Shown here: piece by piece, positions 31,273 through 39,424 of the stretch
How the letters are laid out: each line of letters opens with the position of its first letter
Position numbering within the stretch: position 1 is the stretch's first letter
NCBI RefSeq assembly: GCF_016860545.1
Contig: NZ_BNEB01000003.1
Location: forward strand, 620,001-684,000
Length of the DNA stretch: 64,000 nt
Direction of reading: 5' to 3'
DNA from: Streptomyces asoensis
Lineage (GTDB): Bacteria; Actinomycetota; Actinomycetes; Streptomycetales; Streptomycetaceae
Program-made: the position numbers and the translations under genes
The notes under the pieces: model-generated
Told to the model about the DNA's origin: nothing
Database searches by the model: none
What the model saw: the letters and a program-made list of their open reading frames with translations, nothing else

Positions 31273-31701
31273 ATGTCACACGACCCGTCACGCCCCGCCC
31301 CCACCTACCCGTGGCAGCCGCCGCCCCGCCCGCCCGAGCCCCCGCCGCGCCCGTCGCCCGACCGCGTCCCGCCGGGCCGCCACAGCGACCTGCGGGTCCT
31401 GCGCGGCGCCTACCGACGCCAGCGGCGGGTGGCCACGCTCACCGCGCTCGGCTACTTCGTCGTCTTCCTGGTCCTGTCGGCGTTCGCGCCGTCCCTGATG
31501 ACCGCCTCGGTGACCGCCGGCGTGCCCGCCGGACTGCTGCTCGCCCTGGTCCAACTCCCCGTCACCCTGCTGGCGATCGCCCTGTACGAACGGACCGCGA
31601 GCCGCCAGGTGGACCCCCTCGCGGACCGCATCCGCAAGCTCTCCGAGATCGACGCGAAGCGGGACGCGCGCGGAAACCGCCCCAGGGAGGCCGGACGATG
31701 A
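31273..31701 (+). CDS. DUF485 membrane protein
   Basis: Small membrane protein of the DUF485 (YjcH-like) family, 142 aa from ATG 31273, with AAGGAG 7-12 nt upstream. The N-terminal 40 residues are Pro-rich (PWQPPPRPPEPPPRP). Two helices follow at about 60-80 (LTALGYFVVFLVLSAFAPSLM) and 88-110 (AGLLLALVQLPVTLLAIALYER), then a basic tail. YRRQRRVATLTALGYF corresponds to the DUF485 opening. The gene overlaps the next by ATGA. DUF485 genes are regular partners of acetate/cation symporters, so it is probably an accessory subunit. Confidence 0.88.
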   Translation: MSHDPSRPAPTYPWQPPPRPPEPPPRPSPDRVPPGRHSDLRVLRGAYRRQRRVATLTALGYFVVFLVLSAFAPSLMTASVTAGVPAGLLLALVQLPVTLLAIALYERTASRQVDPLADRIRKLSEIDAKRDARGNRPREAGR

Positions 31702-33308
31702 CGGAGTTCAGCGACAGCGCGCAGACGATGTCCCTCGTCGCGTTCACCGCGATCGCGACGATCACCCTGCTGCTGTGCGTGATGACCGGGCCCGACCGCG
31801 ACGACCTCGACGAGTTCTACACCGGCTACCGGTCCCTGTCCCCGCTGCGCAACGGCCTGGCCGTCGCGGGCGACTACATCTCGGCCGCCACCGTCCTCGG
31901 CACCGGCGGCGTGATCGCCCTGTGCGGCTACGACGGTGTCGTCCTCGCCCTCAGCACCGCGCTCTCCCTGATGCTGCTGATGTTCCTGCTGGCCGAACCG
32001 CTGCGCAACGCGGGCCGGTTCACGATGGGCGACGCGCTGGCCCGCCGTATGCCGGGACGCGCCGTGCGGATCACGGCCTGTGCGGTGACGCTCGCCGCGC
32101 TGCTGCCGATGATGCTCGTGCAGCTCGCCGGCACCGGCCAGCTCCTCGCCTTCATCCTGGGTTTCTCGGGCGCCTCGGTGAAGACGGGCTGCGTCGTCTG
32201 CATGGGCGTGCTGATGATCAGCTACGCGGCCATCGGCGGCATGAAGGGCACCGCGCTCATCCAGATGATGAAGATCGTGATGCTGCTCGGCTCCGGCGCC
32301 GCCGTCGCCGCGCTCGTCCTGCACCGCTTCGACTGGAACCCGGGCACCCTTTTCGACGCGGCGGCCGAGGGCAGCGGTGTCGGCGACGCCTTCCTGCGCT
32401 CGGGGCTGGAGTTCGCCGGCGGCCCCTACCCGCGCGTCGACATGATCACCGCTCAGCTGTCCGTCGTCCTGGGCGGTGCCTGTCTGCCGCACATCACCAT
32501 GCGCATGTACACCGCCTCCAGCGCCCGCCAGGTGCGCCGCTCGATGTCCTGGGCGGTGTCCGCGGTCGCCCTGTTCGTGCTGGTCATGACGGTGGTCGGC
32601 TTCGGCGCGACGGCGCTCGTCGGCCGCGTGGTGATCGCCCGGGCGGACCCGCAGGGCAACACCGCCTATCTGCTCGGCTCCCGGGCCGCCTTCGGCAACG
32701 GGGTCTCCACGGGCGAGGCCCTCCTGTTCACCGCGGTCACGACGGCGATCTTCCTCACCGTCCTCGCCTCGGTGGCCGGCATGATCCTCGCCTGCGCCAA
32801 CTCCCTCGCCCACGACGTCTTCGCCGCACGCGCCACCAAGACGGCCCCGCACCGCGAGATGCTCCTGGCCCGGCTGTCCGCGCTCGCCGTCGGCGCCCCG
32901 ACGATCCTGCTCGCCACCCAGGTCCAGCACCGCAGCCTCCAGCCCCTGGTCACCCTCTCCTTCTGCCTCGGCGCCTCGGCCCTCGCCCCCGCCCTCGTCT
33001 ACAGCCTCTTCTGGCGCCGCTACACCCGGACGGGCCTGCTCGCCACCCTCATCGGCGGCACCGTCTCCGTCCTGGTCCTCATGCCGGGCACGAACCTCGT
33101 GTCGGGTTCACCGGTCTCCGCCTTCCCCGAGGCGGACTTCAACTGGTTCCCCTTCACCACCACCGGCATCGTCACCGTCCCCCTCGGCTTCGCCCTCGGC
33201 TGGCTGGGCACGGTGGCCTCCGGCCGCCACAAGGCGGACGAGCAGCGCCGCCACTACGAGGCGGTCGAGGGCCGCATCCTCGCGGGCGCGGTACGGGGGG
33301 AGAAATGA
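31698..33308 (+). CDS. Sodium/solute symporter (ActP-like, SSS family)
   Basis: Na+-coupled carboxylate transporter, 536 aa from ATG 31698. DEFYTGYRSLSPLRNGLAVAGDYISAATVLG is the opening typical of the acetate permease ActP and its MctC-like relatives. GGMKGTALIQMMKIVMLL and a QLSVVLGGACLPHITMRMYT helix are further SSS signatures. About 13 transmembrane segments are visible, and the C-terminus is a charged tail (KADEQRRHYEAVEGRI). Coupled by overlap to the DUF485 gene, as in yjcH-actP pairs. Acetate or pyruvate uptake is likely but inferred. Confidence 0.92.
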   Translation: MTEFSDSAQTMSLVAFTAIATITLLLCVMTGPDRDDLDEFYTGYRSLSPLRNGLAVAGDYISAATVLGTGGVIALCGYDGVVLALSTALSLMLLMFLLAEPLRNAGRFTMGDALARRMPGRAVRITACAVTLAALLPMMLVQLAGTGQLLAFILGFSGASVKTGCVVCMGVLMISYAAIGGMKGTALIQMMKIVMLLGSGAAVAALVLHRFDWNPGTLFDAAAEGSGVGDAFLRSGLEFAGGPYPRVDMITAQLSVVLGGACLPHITMRMYTASSARQVRRSMSWAVSAVALFVLVMTVVGFGATALVGRVVIARADPQGNTAYLLGSRAAFGNGVSTGEALLFTAVTTAIFLTVLASVAGMILACANSLAHDVFAARATKTAPHREMLLARLSALAVGAPTILLATQVQHRSLQPLVTLSFCLGASALAPALVYSLFWRRYTRTGLLATLIGGTVSVLVLMPGTNLVSGSPVSAFPEADFNWFPFTTTGIVTVPLGFALGWLGTVASGRHKADEQRRHYEAVEGRILAGAVRGEK

Positions 33309-33314
33309 ACGGGG

Positions 33315-33392
33315 TCGAGTGGTGGAGTGCGGTGAGCGAGGTGCGGTGAGCGAAGTGAGCGGGGTGAAGTGAGCGGGGTGTAGTGAGCGGAG
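33315..33392. repeat. Degenerate tandem repeat GTGAGCG-GGTG
   Basis: About six imperfect copies of a 10-14 bp unit with core GTGAGCG or GTGGAGTG lie between the symporter stop and the coiled-coil gene stop. It shows no coding character and no perfect hairpin. Confidence 0.6.
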
Positions 33393-33403
33393 GCGCGCGC
33401 GGT

Positions 33404-34288
33404 TCAGTCGACCGCGCGGCCGGTGAGGGCGCTCAGGCTGTTGCGGACGTGGTCCATGTGCGCCTGCACGTCGTCCCGCCGTTCGCCGTGCTCCCGCAGC
33501 AGCCGCTCGGTCTCGCGCGCGGTGCGCTCCTCACGCGCGCGTGCCTCGGCGAGGAGTTCGGCCGCACGCGCGTGTGCCTCCTCCTGGAGCAGCCGGGCCG
33601 ACTCCCCGGCCTCCGCCAACGCCCGCTCGGCCTCGGACAGTGCCGTCTGCGCGCGGGCCACCGACCGCTCGTGCCGCGCGTCGAGCGCCTCCGCCCGCCC
33701 GGCCGCCTCGCGCTCCGCCGCGGCCCACCGCTCGGCGTGCTCCTTCTCCTGCTCGGCGAGCATGCCCGCGGTGCGCTGGCGCACCTCGCGCAGGGCGGCC
33801 AGCGCCTCGCCGCGGTACTCCTTGACGTCGCGCCGGGTGCCGACGCGCAGTTCGTCGGCCTCGGCGCGCGCGGCCAGCAGCCACAGACGGGCGCGCTCCT
33901 CGGCCTCCGCACGCCGCTCGTCCGCCTCCTCCTGTGCCGCCCGGCGCACCTCCAGGGCGCGCTCCTCGGCCTGCGCGACGTGCTCCCGCGCCTCGCCCCG
34001 CGCGCGGTCGCGGACGTCCGCCGCCTCCTCCAGAGCGAGCTGGAGCAGACGTCGTGCGCGCTCCCCCAGGGCCTCGTACGTCTGCGGCGCGAGCCGTGTC
34101 ACCACCTCGCGCAGGTGCCCGGCCTCGGCCTCCATCTCCCGGGCGAGCACCGTGAGCCGGGCGGCCCGCTCCCAGGCGGCGTCCCGGTCGGCGCAGAGCG
34201 CGGCGGTGTGGGCCTCGACCTGTTCCGGCCGGTATCCGCGGCCGCGAACGGTCACGAACCCCGGCGGTGACACCGATGCGCTGCTCAT
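33404..34288 (-). CDS. Coiled-coil protein, annotated cellulose-binding/DivIVA-like in Streptomyces
   Basis: 294 aa from ATG 34288 (MSSASVSPPGFVTVRGRGYRPEQVEAHTAAL). GYRPEQVEAHTAALCADRD resembles the DivIVA-type membrane-targeting opening. Nearly all of residues 55-280 are heptad-patterned Ala/Glu/Arg sequence, a long coiled coil with no visible catalytic motif. Streptomyces relatives are usually labelled cellulose-binding or linked to the Scy/FilP polar-growth scaffold; a cytoskeletal role is inference. No clear ribosome site is apart from the ATG (AGG abuts it), so the start is moderately certain. Convergent with the symporter, divergent from nothing nearby. Confidence 0.75.
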   Translation of the reverse strand: MSSASVSPPGFVTVRGRGYRPEQVEAHTAALCADRDAAWERAARLTVLAREMEAEAGHLREVVTRLAPQTYEALGERARRLLQLALEEAADVRDRARGEAREHVAQAEERALEVRRAAQEEADERRAEAEERARLWLLAARAEADELRVGTRRDVKEYRGEALAALREVRQRTAGMLAEQEKEHAERWAAAEREAAGRAEALDARHERSVARAQTALSEAERALAEAGESARLLQEEAHARAAELLAEARAREERTARETERLLREHGERRDDVQAHMDHVRNSLSALTGRAVD

Positions 34289-34453
34289 CCTGGAACCCCT
34301 CGCCACCCGACGGACACGACACGATGATGCCGCGCACATCTTGATGTATCGGGACCAAGTGTTCATAACGCGACACTCCGCCCATGGTCACGGCCGAACC
34401 CGGACACAAGAGGTCCCGGCGCGAGCCCGAAGGGGCCGGACCGGACAGAAAAG

Positions 34454-34487
34454 GGGCCGGGCCCGATCATCCGATCGGGCCCGGCCC
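34454..34487 (-). terminator. Terminator of the SUKH operon
   Basis: 15-bp arms GGGCCGGGCCCGATC / GATCGGGCCCGGCCC with a 4-nt loop. On the minus strand it is followed by CCTTTTCTGT, a short U-tract, 56 bp after the SUKH-4 gene stop. Confidence 0.85.
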
Positions 34488-34543
34488 TCACGCGTCGGCG
34501 ACCCGCCGCCGCTGCCGCCGCCGCGGGACACGGCGGCCGCGTC

Positions 34544-37438
34544 TCACAGCAGCCCGTCCCACATCTGCTCCAGCAGGACCGACCACCAGCTCTCGGGCGA
34601 ACCCAGCGCCGCCGGGTCGAGCGAGGCCAGCTGCGCCTGGAAGTCGACGGTCCAGCGGCCCGCCTGCTCCTGGTTCAGGCCGAACCGCAGCCGCCACATC
34701 CGCCCCAGCAGCGCCAGGCAGCGCGCGAACTCCGGCAGCCCGGTGTTCACGAACTGCGGCGGTACGGGCGCACCGCCCGGACCCGCCTCCACCGGCACGG
34801 CGACGATGTTCGCCGTCCCGTACTGCACACAGATCGCCTTGCCGAAGTCGGTGCCCATGACGAGATACGAGCCCGCGTCGGACGCCGGCTGCACGCCGCG
34901 TTCGGCCGCCATCTCCGCCAGCGTCGGCACCGGCCTGCCCGGCTGGGCCTGCGCCCAGAAGAACGGCCCGAGGTCCGCCGGGAGACCCGCGACCACCAGC
35001 GTGTGCGCGACGACCGGCGGCACGCCCTGGCGGGACACCGCGGCCTGCTCGAAGCGGAACACCGAGGGCCCGAACACCCCCGCCAGCTCCTGGCCGATCG
35101 CCTCCGGCGGGACCGGCGGCACCGCCTGCACGGGCGGCAGCGGCGCACGGACGGGCGCCGGACGCGCCGGACCGTCCGCCACCTGATGCAACTCGCCCTG
35201 ATGGGCGAGCAGTTGCTGCATGCCCTGCTGCCGGCTCGCGTGGTCCGTGCCGTACGGCGCGATGCTCGTGATCCGCGCCTGCGGCCACTGCTCGCGGATC
35301 ATCCGCGCGCAGTAGGCGCCCGGCAGCTCGCACGACTCCAGCTCCGTGTGCAGCTCCAGCACCTGGTCCGGGGGCACGTTCATCGCCCGCAGCTCGTGGA
35401 AGATCTGCCACTCCGGGTGCGGCGTCCCCGGCGCCGAACGCCGGATCAGCTGCTGCTCCGAGCCGTCCTGCGCGCGGTAGCGCAGCACCGCCTGGTAGCC
35501 CGGACCCACGGTGGGCAGCCCCTGCTGCTGGGGATACCCGTACGCGGGCGGCTGCCCCGGCACCGGCCCGCCCTGCGGCGGGGCCGGCGGACGCGGAGCA
35601 CCGGGGGCGGCGGGAGCCGGACCGGGGGCGCCCGGGAAGCCGGGGCCACCGGGACCACCCGGGAAACCGGCACCCGGAGCGCCCGGAGCCTGCGGGGGCG
35701 GGGGCGCGCCGGGACCGCCCGCGCCGGGCCCGGCCAGCATGGTCTGCGCGTGGTGGACGGCGCCCTGCCCACCGGGAGCACCCGGGAAGCCCGGGGAACC
35801 CGCGCCGGGGGCACCCGGAACCGGCTGCGCACCAGGAGCACCGGGCGCACCGGGGCCGCCCGGAGGCTGCGGCGCGCCCGGACCCATGCGACCGGGGTCG
35901 GCGAGCATCGTCGCGGCATGGTGGACGCCACCGGGAGGCGTGCCCCCGGGCGCGTTCGGGCCGGCGGGAGCGCCGGGTGCGCCGGGCGGTCCCGGCGGCT
36001 GCGGCGCGCCTGCCGTACCCGGTGCCACCGGAGCGCCGATGCCGTCGGGACCCAGGGACGACACGAGTTGCGTGGGCACGTAGGCGCCCCCCGGGGCGCC
36101 GGGCGCACCCGGTCCCGGAGGCGGCGGCGCGGGCGTGTCGCCCGGGCGGGCGCCCGGGGTTCCCGGCGCGCCCGGCGGAGGCGGCGGCTGCGACCCCGCG
36201 CCCCGGTTGCGGCGCGGCGGGGGCGCCGCCTTGCTGGTCGCGGCGTCGGCGATGTCACCGGCGTTCGCCGCCAGCGGCCGCAGGGGAGTGCCCGGACCGG
36301 CCGGGGGCGGCGGGACGTCCACGCCCTGCGGATGACCGTGGGACCCGCCGACGGGAGGCGGTGTCCCCGGTCCGCCGGGCGCACCCGGCGTCTGCGGATA
36401 GCCGTACGACGCGGCCGCCGGGCCGGAGGACGACGGAGCCGGGGTGTTCCCGGCGCCCGCACCGCCCGGTCCCGAGCCGCCCTGTCCCGGAGCACCCAGC
36501 GCCGGCGAGACCGCCGTCGGAGGGAGCCGGCTGCCGCCCGAGATCAGCGCCGTCTTGGCGTCCGGCGCGGAGACCGGCGGCACCGCCTCGTCGTCGGAGC
36601 CGCTCAACGGCGGCGCGGACACGGTGGCGGGCAGCGGAACGGAACGGTCGTCACCGGCGTCGGCGTTGGTGTCCGTACCCGCCCACGGTGTCGCACCGAC
36701 CGGAGCGGCGGGCGCGGCGGGACCGGCCGGTCCCCCGGCCCCCGGCGCCGAGCCGGCACCCGCACCCCCCGGCACCCCGGCCTGGGTCTCGGGCAGCCCG
36801 CTCCCCGGCACGCCGCCCTGGGTCCGCGGAAGCGAGGGGTCACCACCGGCGGGCACACCACCGCCGGAACCGGGCGCGCCGGACGACGGCCCCGCCGCGG
36901 GACCCGGCACCGGACCGGAGTCCCGTACGGAGTTCGCACCGGAATCCGCGCGGGAATCCGCGCCGGAGCCCGGACCCGTGTCCGCACCGGAGGCCCGAGC
37001 GGCGTCCGGGGAGGCCCCGGCATCCGCCCGCTCGCCCTCGGCCCGGTCCGCGATGCCCAGCTTGTCCGCCGCCTCCTGCAACCACTCCGGCGGCGACAGC
37101 AGGAACGACGTCTGGTTCAGGTCCACCCGGGCCGCGGGCGCCGGCACCGCGTCCGCGGGAGCGTCCGGACGGCCGTACTCCTCCTCGTACCGGCGGACGA
37201 CCTCCCCCACCGGCACCGCCGGCCACAGCGTGGCCTCCCCGCTGTCCCGGGCGATCACCAGCCGCTGCGCGCCGCCGTCCGAACGCGGGCCCTCGGCCCG
37301 GTCCTCGGCCCACACCACGAACCCGAGTCCGAACTCCCGTACCCGCACCTCACGGTGCTGGTACGCCGGAACGTCCCCGTTGATCCACTCTTCGGCGCGC
37401 TCCTGCGCCTGCGCGAACGTCACCATCGTCCAGCTCAC
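34544..37438 (-). CDS. YrhB + XOO_2897-type deaminase + SUKH-4 multidomain protein
   Basis: 964 aa. Residues 1-95 are a YrhB-family immunity-type domain (VTFAQAQERAEEWIN, WPAVPVGEVVRRYEEEYG). Residues about 140-644 are a Pro/Gly/Ala linker, collagen-like in its second half, with a repeated VHHAxTMLA peptide at 505-513 and 561-569. Residues 645-755 look like an XOO_2897-type nucleic-acid deaminase: HELRAMNVPPDQVLELHTE with H697/E699, then C703 and C710 as zinc ligands, and AYCARMIREQWPQARI. Residues 776-964 are a SUKH-4 immunity domain. No signal peptide or secretion trailer is visible, so a cytoplasmic role is inferred. The start is GTG 37438 (4-bp overlap with the upstream gene); ATG 37426 is also possible. 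Confidence 0.82.
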   Translation of the reverse strand: MSWTMVTFAQAQERAEEWINGDVPAYQHREVRVREFGLGFVVWAEDRAEGPRSDGGAQRLVIARDSGEATLWPAVPVGEVVRRYEEEYGRPDAPADAVPAPAARVDLNQTSFLLSPPEWLQEAADKLGIADRAEGERADAGASPDAARASGADTGPGSGADSRADSGANSVRDSGPVPGPAAGPSSGAPGSGGGVPAGGDPSLPRTQGGVPGSGLPETQAGVPGGAGAGSAPGAGGPAGPAAPAAPVGATPWAGTDTNADAGDDRSVPLPATVSAPPLSGSDDEAVPPVSAPDAKTALISGGSRLPPTAVSPALGAPGQGGSGPGGAGAGNTPAPSSSGPAAASYGYPQTPGAPGGPGTPPPVGGSHGHPQGVDVPPPPAGPGTPLRPLAANAGDIADAATSKAAPPPRRNRGAGSQPPPPPGAPGTPGARPGDTPAPPPPGPGAPGAPGGAYVPTQLVSSLGPDGIGAPVAPGTAGAPQPPGPPGAPGAPAGPNAPGGTPPGGVHHAATMLADPGRMGPGAPQPPGGPGAPGAPGAQPVPGAPGAGSPGFPGAPGGQGAVHHAQTMLAGPGAGGPGAPPPPQAPGAPGAGFPGGPGGPGFPGAPGPAPAAPGAPRPPAPPQGGPVPGQPPAYGYPQQQGLPTVGPGYQAVLRYRAQDGSEQQLIRRSAPGTPHPEWQIFHELRAMNVPPDQVLELHTELESCELPGAYCARMIREQWPQARITSIAPYGTDHASRQQGMQQLLAHQGELHQVADGPARPAPVRAPLPPVQAVPPVPPEAIGQELAGVFGPSVFRFEQAAVSRQGVPPVVAHTLVVAGLPADLGPFFWAQAQPGRPVPTLAEMAAERGVQPASDAGSYLVMGTDFGKAICVQYGTANIVAVPVEAGPGGAPVPPQFVNTGLPEFARCLALLGRMWRLRFGLNQEQAGRWTVDFQAQLASLDPAALGSPESWWSVLLEQMWDGLL

Positions 37439-38433
37439 TCCCCCACCGAAGACGCCGCGTCCACCGGCACCGCACGCGCGAACCCGCCGTCCACCATCAG
37501 ATTCGCCACCGTCTCCAACTCCGGCGGGCTGCCCGCCAGCCGCGACAGGAAGGCGTCGAAGTCCTCACCGCACGGCAGCAGCAGCCGCTCCATGCGCTCG
37601 GCGGGCGACCACGCCGGATCCACGTCCCGCACGTCGTCGTAGGCGCAGAACCAGACCGAACCGGCCCGCTCGCCCCGCACCTTCACGGCCAGCAGGCCGC
37701 CCTGCACGAACCCGACACCCAGATAGTCCTTCGTCAGGTGGTCGCGCAGACACTTGTTCACGTACACCAGGTCGTTCACCGCGGCCTCGTCGCGGACCGT
37801 GAAGAACGGCTGGTCCACCAGCAGCCCGAGCTCCGCGTCCAGCGCCGTGCCCACCGGAGCGCACCCGCCCGCCGCCTTCACGAACGACCGGTACGCCCCG
37901 GGCAGCCGGTAGCCGAGGTCCTCCTCGACGCCCTGGACCTGCTGCTCCGTCACCGCCACACCCGACTTCGGCAGACCGAAGTGCGCCGGACGCGTCTCCT
38001 GCAACGGCCGCGTCCCCCGCTTCGCCTGGTCCACCACCGCCGACGACACCCCGCCGTGGTGCCGCAGCAGCGCCTTCACCTCGACCGGGACCAGCTCCAG
38101 CCGCCGCGACCCCACCACGTGGTGCCACGTCCAGCCGTGCGGCGTCGCCACGCTCGGCACCGTGTCCCACAGCGTGTGCCCCGAGGCCGCCAGGGCCGCG
38201 TTCGCCGAGACGTAGTCCGTCAGCCGCAGCTCGTCCACGCCGAAGCCCTCCGGCGGATCCGCGATCTCCGCCGCCGCTCGCGCGTACGGCGAGAAATCCG
38301 GGTAGCCCCGCTCGTCCATCCGCACACCCCTCGGGTGCCGTGCCGCCCGGACCGGGTCCGGGAAATGCACGACCTGCCCCGCGTAGGCCGCGTTCGGCGG
38401 CGCGGCCTGTTGCCCGAGCCGACCTGTCGTCAT
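37435..38433 (-). CDS. WHH-type nuclease + SMI1/KNR4 (SUKH) fusion protein
   Basis: 332 aa from ATG 38433 (MTTGRLGQQAAPPNAAYAGQ), with AGGGGG 8 nt upstream. Residues about 20-135 resemble the WHH subgroup of HNH/Endo VII toxins: FPDPVRAARHPRGVRMDERGYPDF, then GWTWHHVVGSRRLELVPVEV with W103-H104-H105, and ALLRHHGGVS with H125-H126. Residues about 160-320 are a SUKH domain of SMI1/KNR4 type (VTEQQVQGVEEDLGYRLPGAYRSFVKAAGG, DPAWSPAERMERLL). The toxin and its probable antidote share one chain, with no export signal. The gene ends in GTGA shared with the next gene, so the two are translationally coupled. Confidence 0.83.
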   Translation of the reverse strand: MTTGRLGQQAAPPNAAYAGQVVHFPDPVRAARHPRGVRMDERGYPDFSPYARAAAEIADPPEGFGVDELRLTDYVSANAALAASGHTLWDTVPSVATPHGWTWHHVVGSRRLELVPVEVKALLRHHGGVSSAVVDQAKRGTRPLQETRPAHFGLPKSGVAVTEQQVQGVEEDLGYRLPGAYRSFVKAAGGCAPVGTALDAELGLLVDQPFFTVRDEAAVNDLVYVNKCLRDHLTKDYLGVGFVQGGLLAVKVRGERAGSVWFCAYDDVRDVDPAWSPAERMERLLLPCGEDFDAFLSRLAGSPPELETVANLMVDGGFARAVPVDAASSVGE

Positions 38434-38506
38434 GGCGGTTGCCCCCTGCGGCACTCTGTACGGCCCGCGGCGGCCGGTTCCGTTTCCGGACCCGCCCACC
38501 ACGCCC

Positions 38507-38534
38507 CGTATCGACTGTCTCCAACAATCTCCAA
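38507..38534 (-). promoter_or_regulatory. Candidate promoter of the SUKH operon
   Basis: On the minus strand TTGGAG (38529-38534) and GATACG (38507-38512) are spaced 16 bp apart, about 75 bp upstream of the WHH-SUKH ATG. TCTCCAAC occurs twice, 10 bp apart, across the -35. The divergent gap 38434-38740 contains no gene that I can see. Confidence 0.4.
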
Positions 38535-38740
38535 CGCGCGTCAACCGCGCGCCGACGGTGCCGACAGCCTATGCGGTACGACGACGGCGGTCACCGGCCC
38601 TCCGCTTCCGTGACCAGCCGTCACCCCGCCGTCACGACCGGCCCGGACCCGGGCGTGTCGCACCGCCCCAGCTTCCCCACCGGCCACGCCATTTGGCACT
38701 CTGTGACGTCCGGGGGGATGCACGGGAGGGGAAGACGATC

Positions 38741-39328
38741 ATGAACGCGACACAGACGGGGCCGCACACCGGCAGGCCGGACGACCTGCACACCCGCGAC
38801 ACGGCGGCCCACGGCACCGGGCCCGACGACGGCCCGCGCACCGGCCCGTCCGGCGATCCCCGCATCGGCTGGTCCGCCACCGAGGGCCCCGGCACCCCCG
38901 TCCTGCGCCACCGCCGCGACGGCATACTGCCCACCGTCGCCGCCGCCCTCTCCGTCCGCGGCGCCACCCTCACCAGCACCGCCGCGCGCGGCGACCGGGC
39001 CCCCGCCCTGCACCCGCTCGTCCAGGACTTCCTCGACACCCTCACCAGCGCCCAGCGCGACCGCTTCACCGGCCGCTGCGCCGAGGCGCTGCTCATCTCC
39101 CGCCATCTGACCGCCGCGGACGCCGCCCGCAGCAGACGCGCCGCCCGCCGCCCCATGACCAACGGCGAAGCCCGCAAGACCCTCAGACAGGCCAAGCTCA
39201 CCACCCGCCGCATCCGCGAGGACGGTGACCCCCTGCACGGCAGCTTCGCCACCCCCTGCCGCGCGTGCACCGCCCTCAGCGACCACTTCGGCGTCCGGAT
39301 CGTCGACCCCTCGGCCGACGGCAGCTGA
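38741..39328 (+). CDS. YwqJ-like deaminase
   Basis: 195 aa from ATG 38741, with GGGAGGGGAAG 7-17 nt upstream. After about 50 disordered polar residues comes a YwqJ-type deaminase: LRHRRDGILPTVAAALSVRGATLTST, then RDRFTGRCAEALLIS with the C113-A-E115 motif and TPCRACTALSDHFGVRI with P172-C173-x-x-C176. These are the zinc ligands and catalytic glutamate of the cytidine-deaminase fold. YwqJ-like domains are usually toxin tips of large secreted proteins; here the domain is free-standing and has no signal, which argues for an intracellular role. A SUKH-3 gene follows 96 bp downstream. Confidence 0.85.
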   Translation: MNATQTGPHTGRPDDLHTRDTAAHGTGPDDGPRTGPSGDPRIGWSATEGPGTPVLRHRRDGILPTVAAALSVRGATLTSTAARGDRAPALHPLVQDFLDTLTSAQRDRFTGRCAEALLISRHLTAADAARSRRAARRPMTNGEARKTLRQAKLTTRRIREDGDPLHGSFATPCRACTALSDHFGVRIVDPSADGS

Positions 39329-39424
39329 ACCCACGACCACCCCAGTCCCCCCGTCCGCCCCCGCACAGAACGGCACGACGGCCCCACCGGGCCCCGCACC
39401 ACCAGCTCGACGAACGAAGGGCCG

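Noticed and set aside
35003..37642. 879-codon plus-strand frame over the YrhB/SUKH-4 gene
   Set aside because: Arg/Gly-rich shadow; the minus frame contains three recognisable domains and a coupled start.
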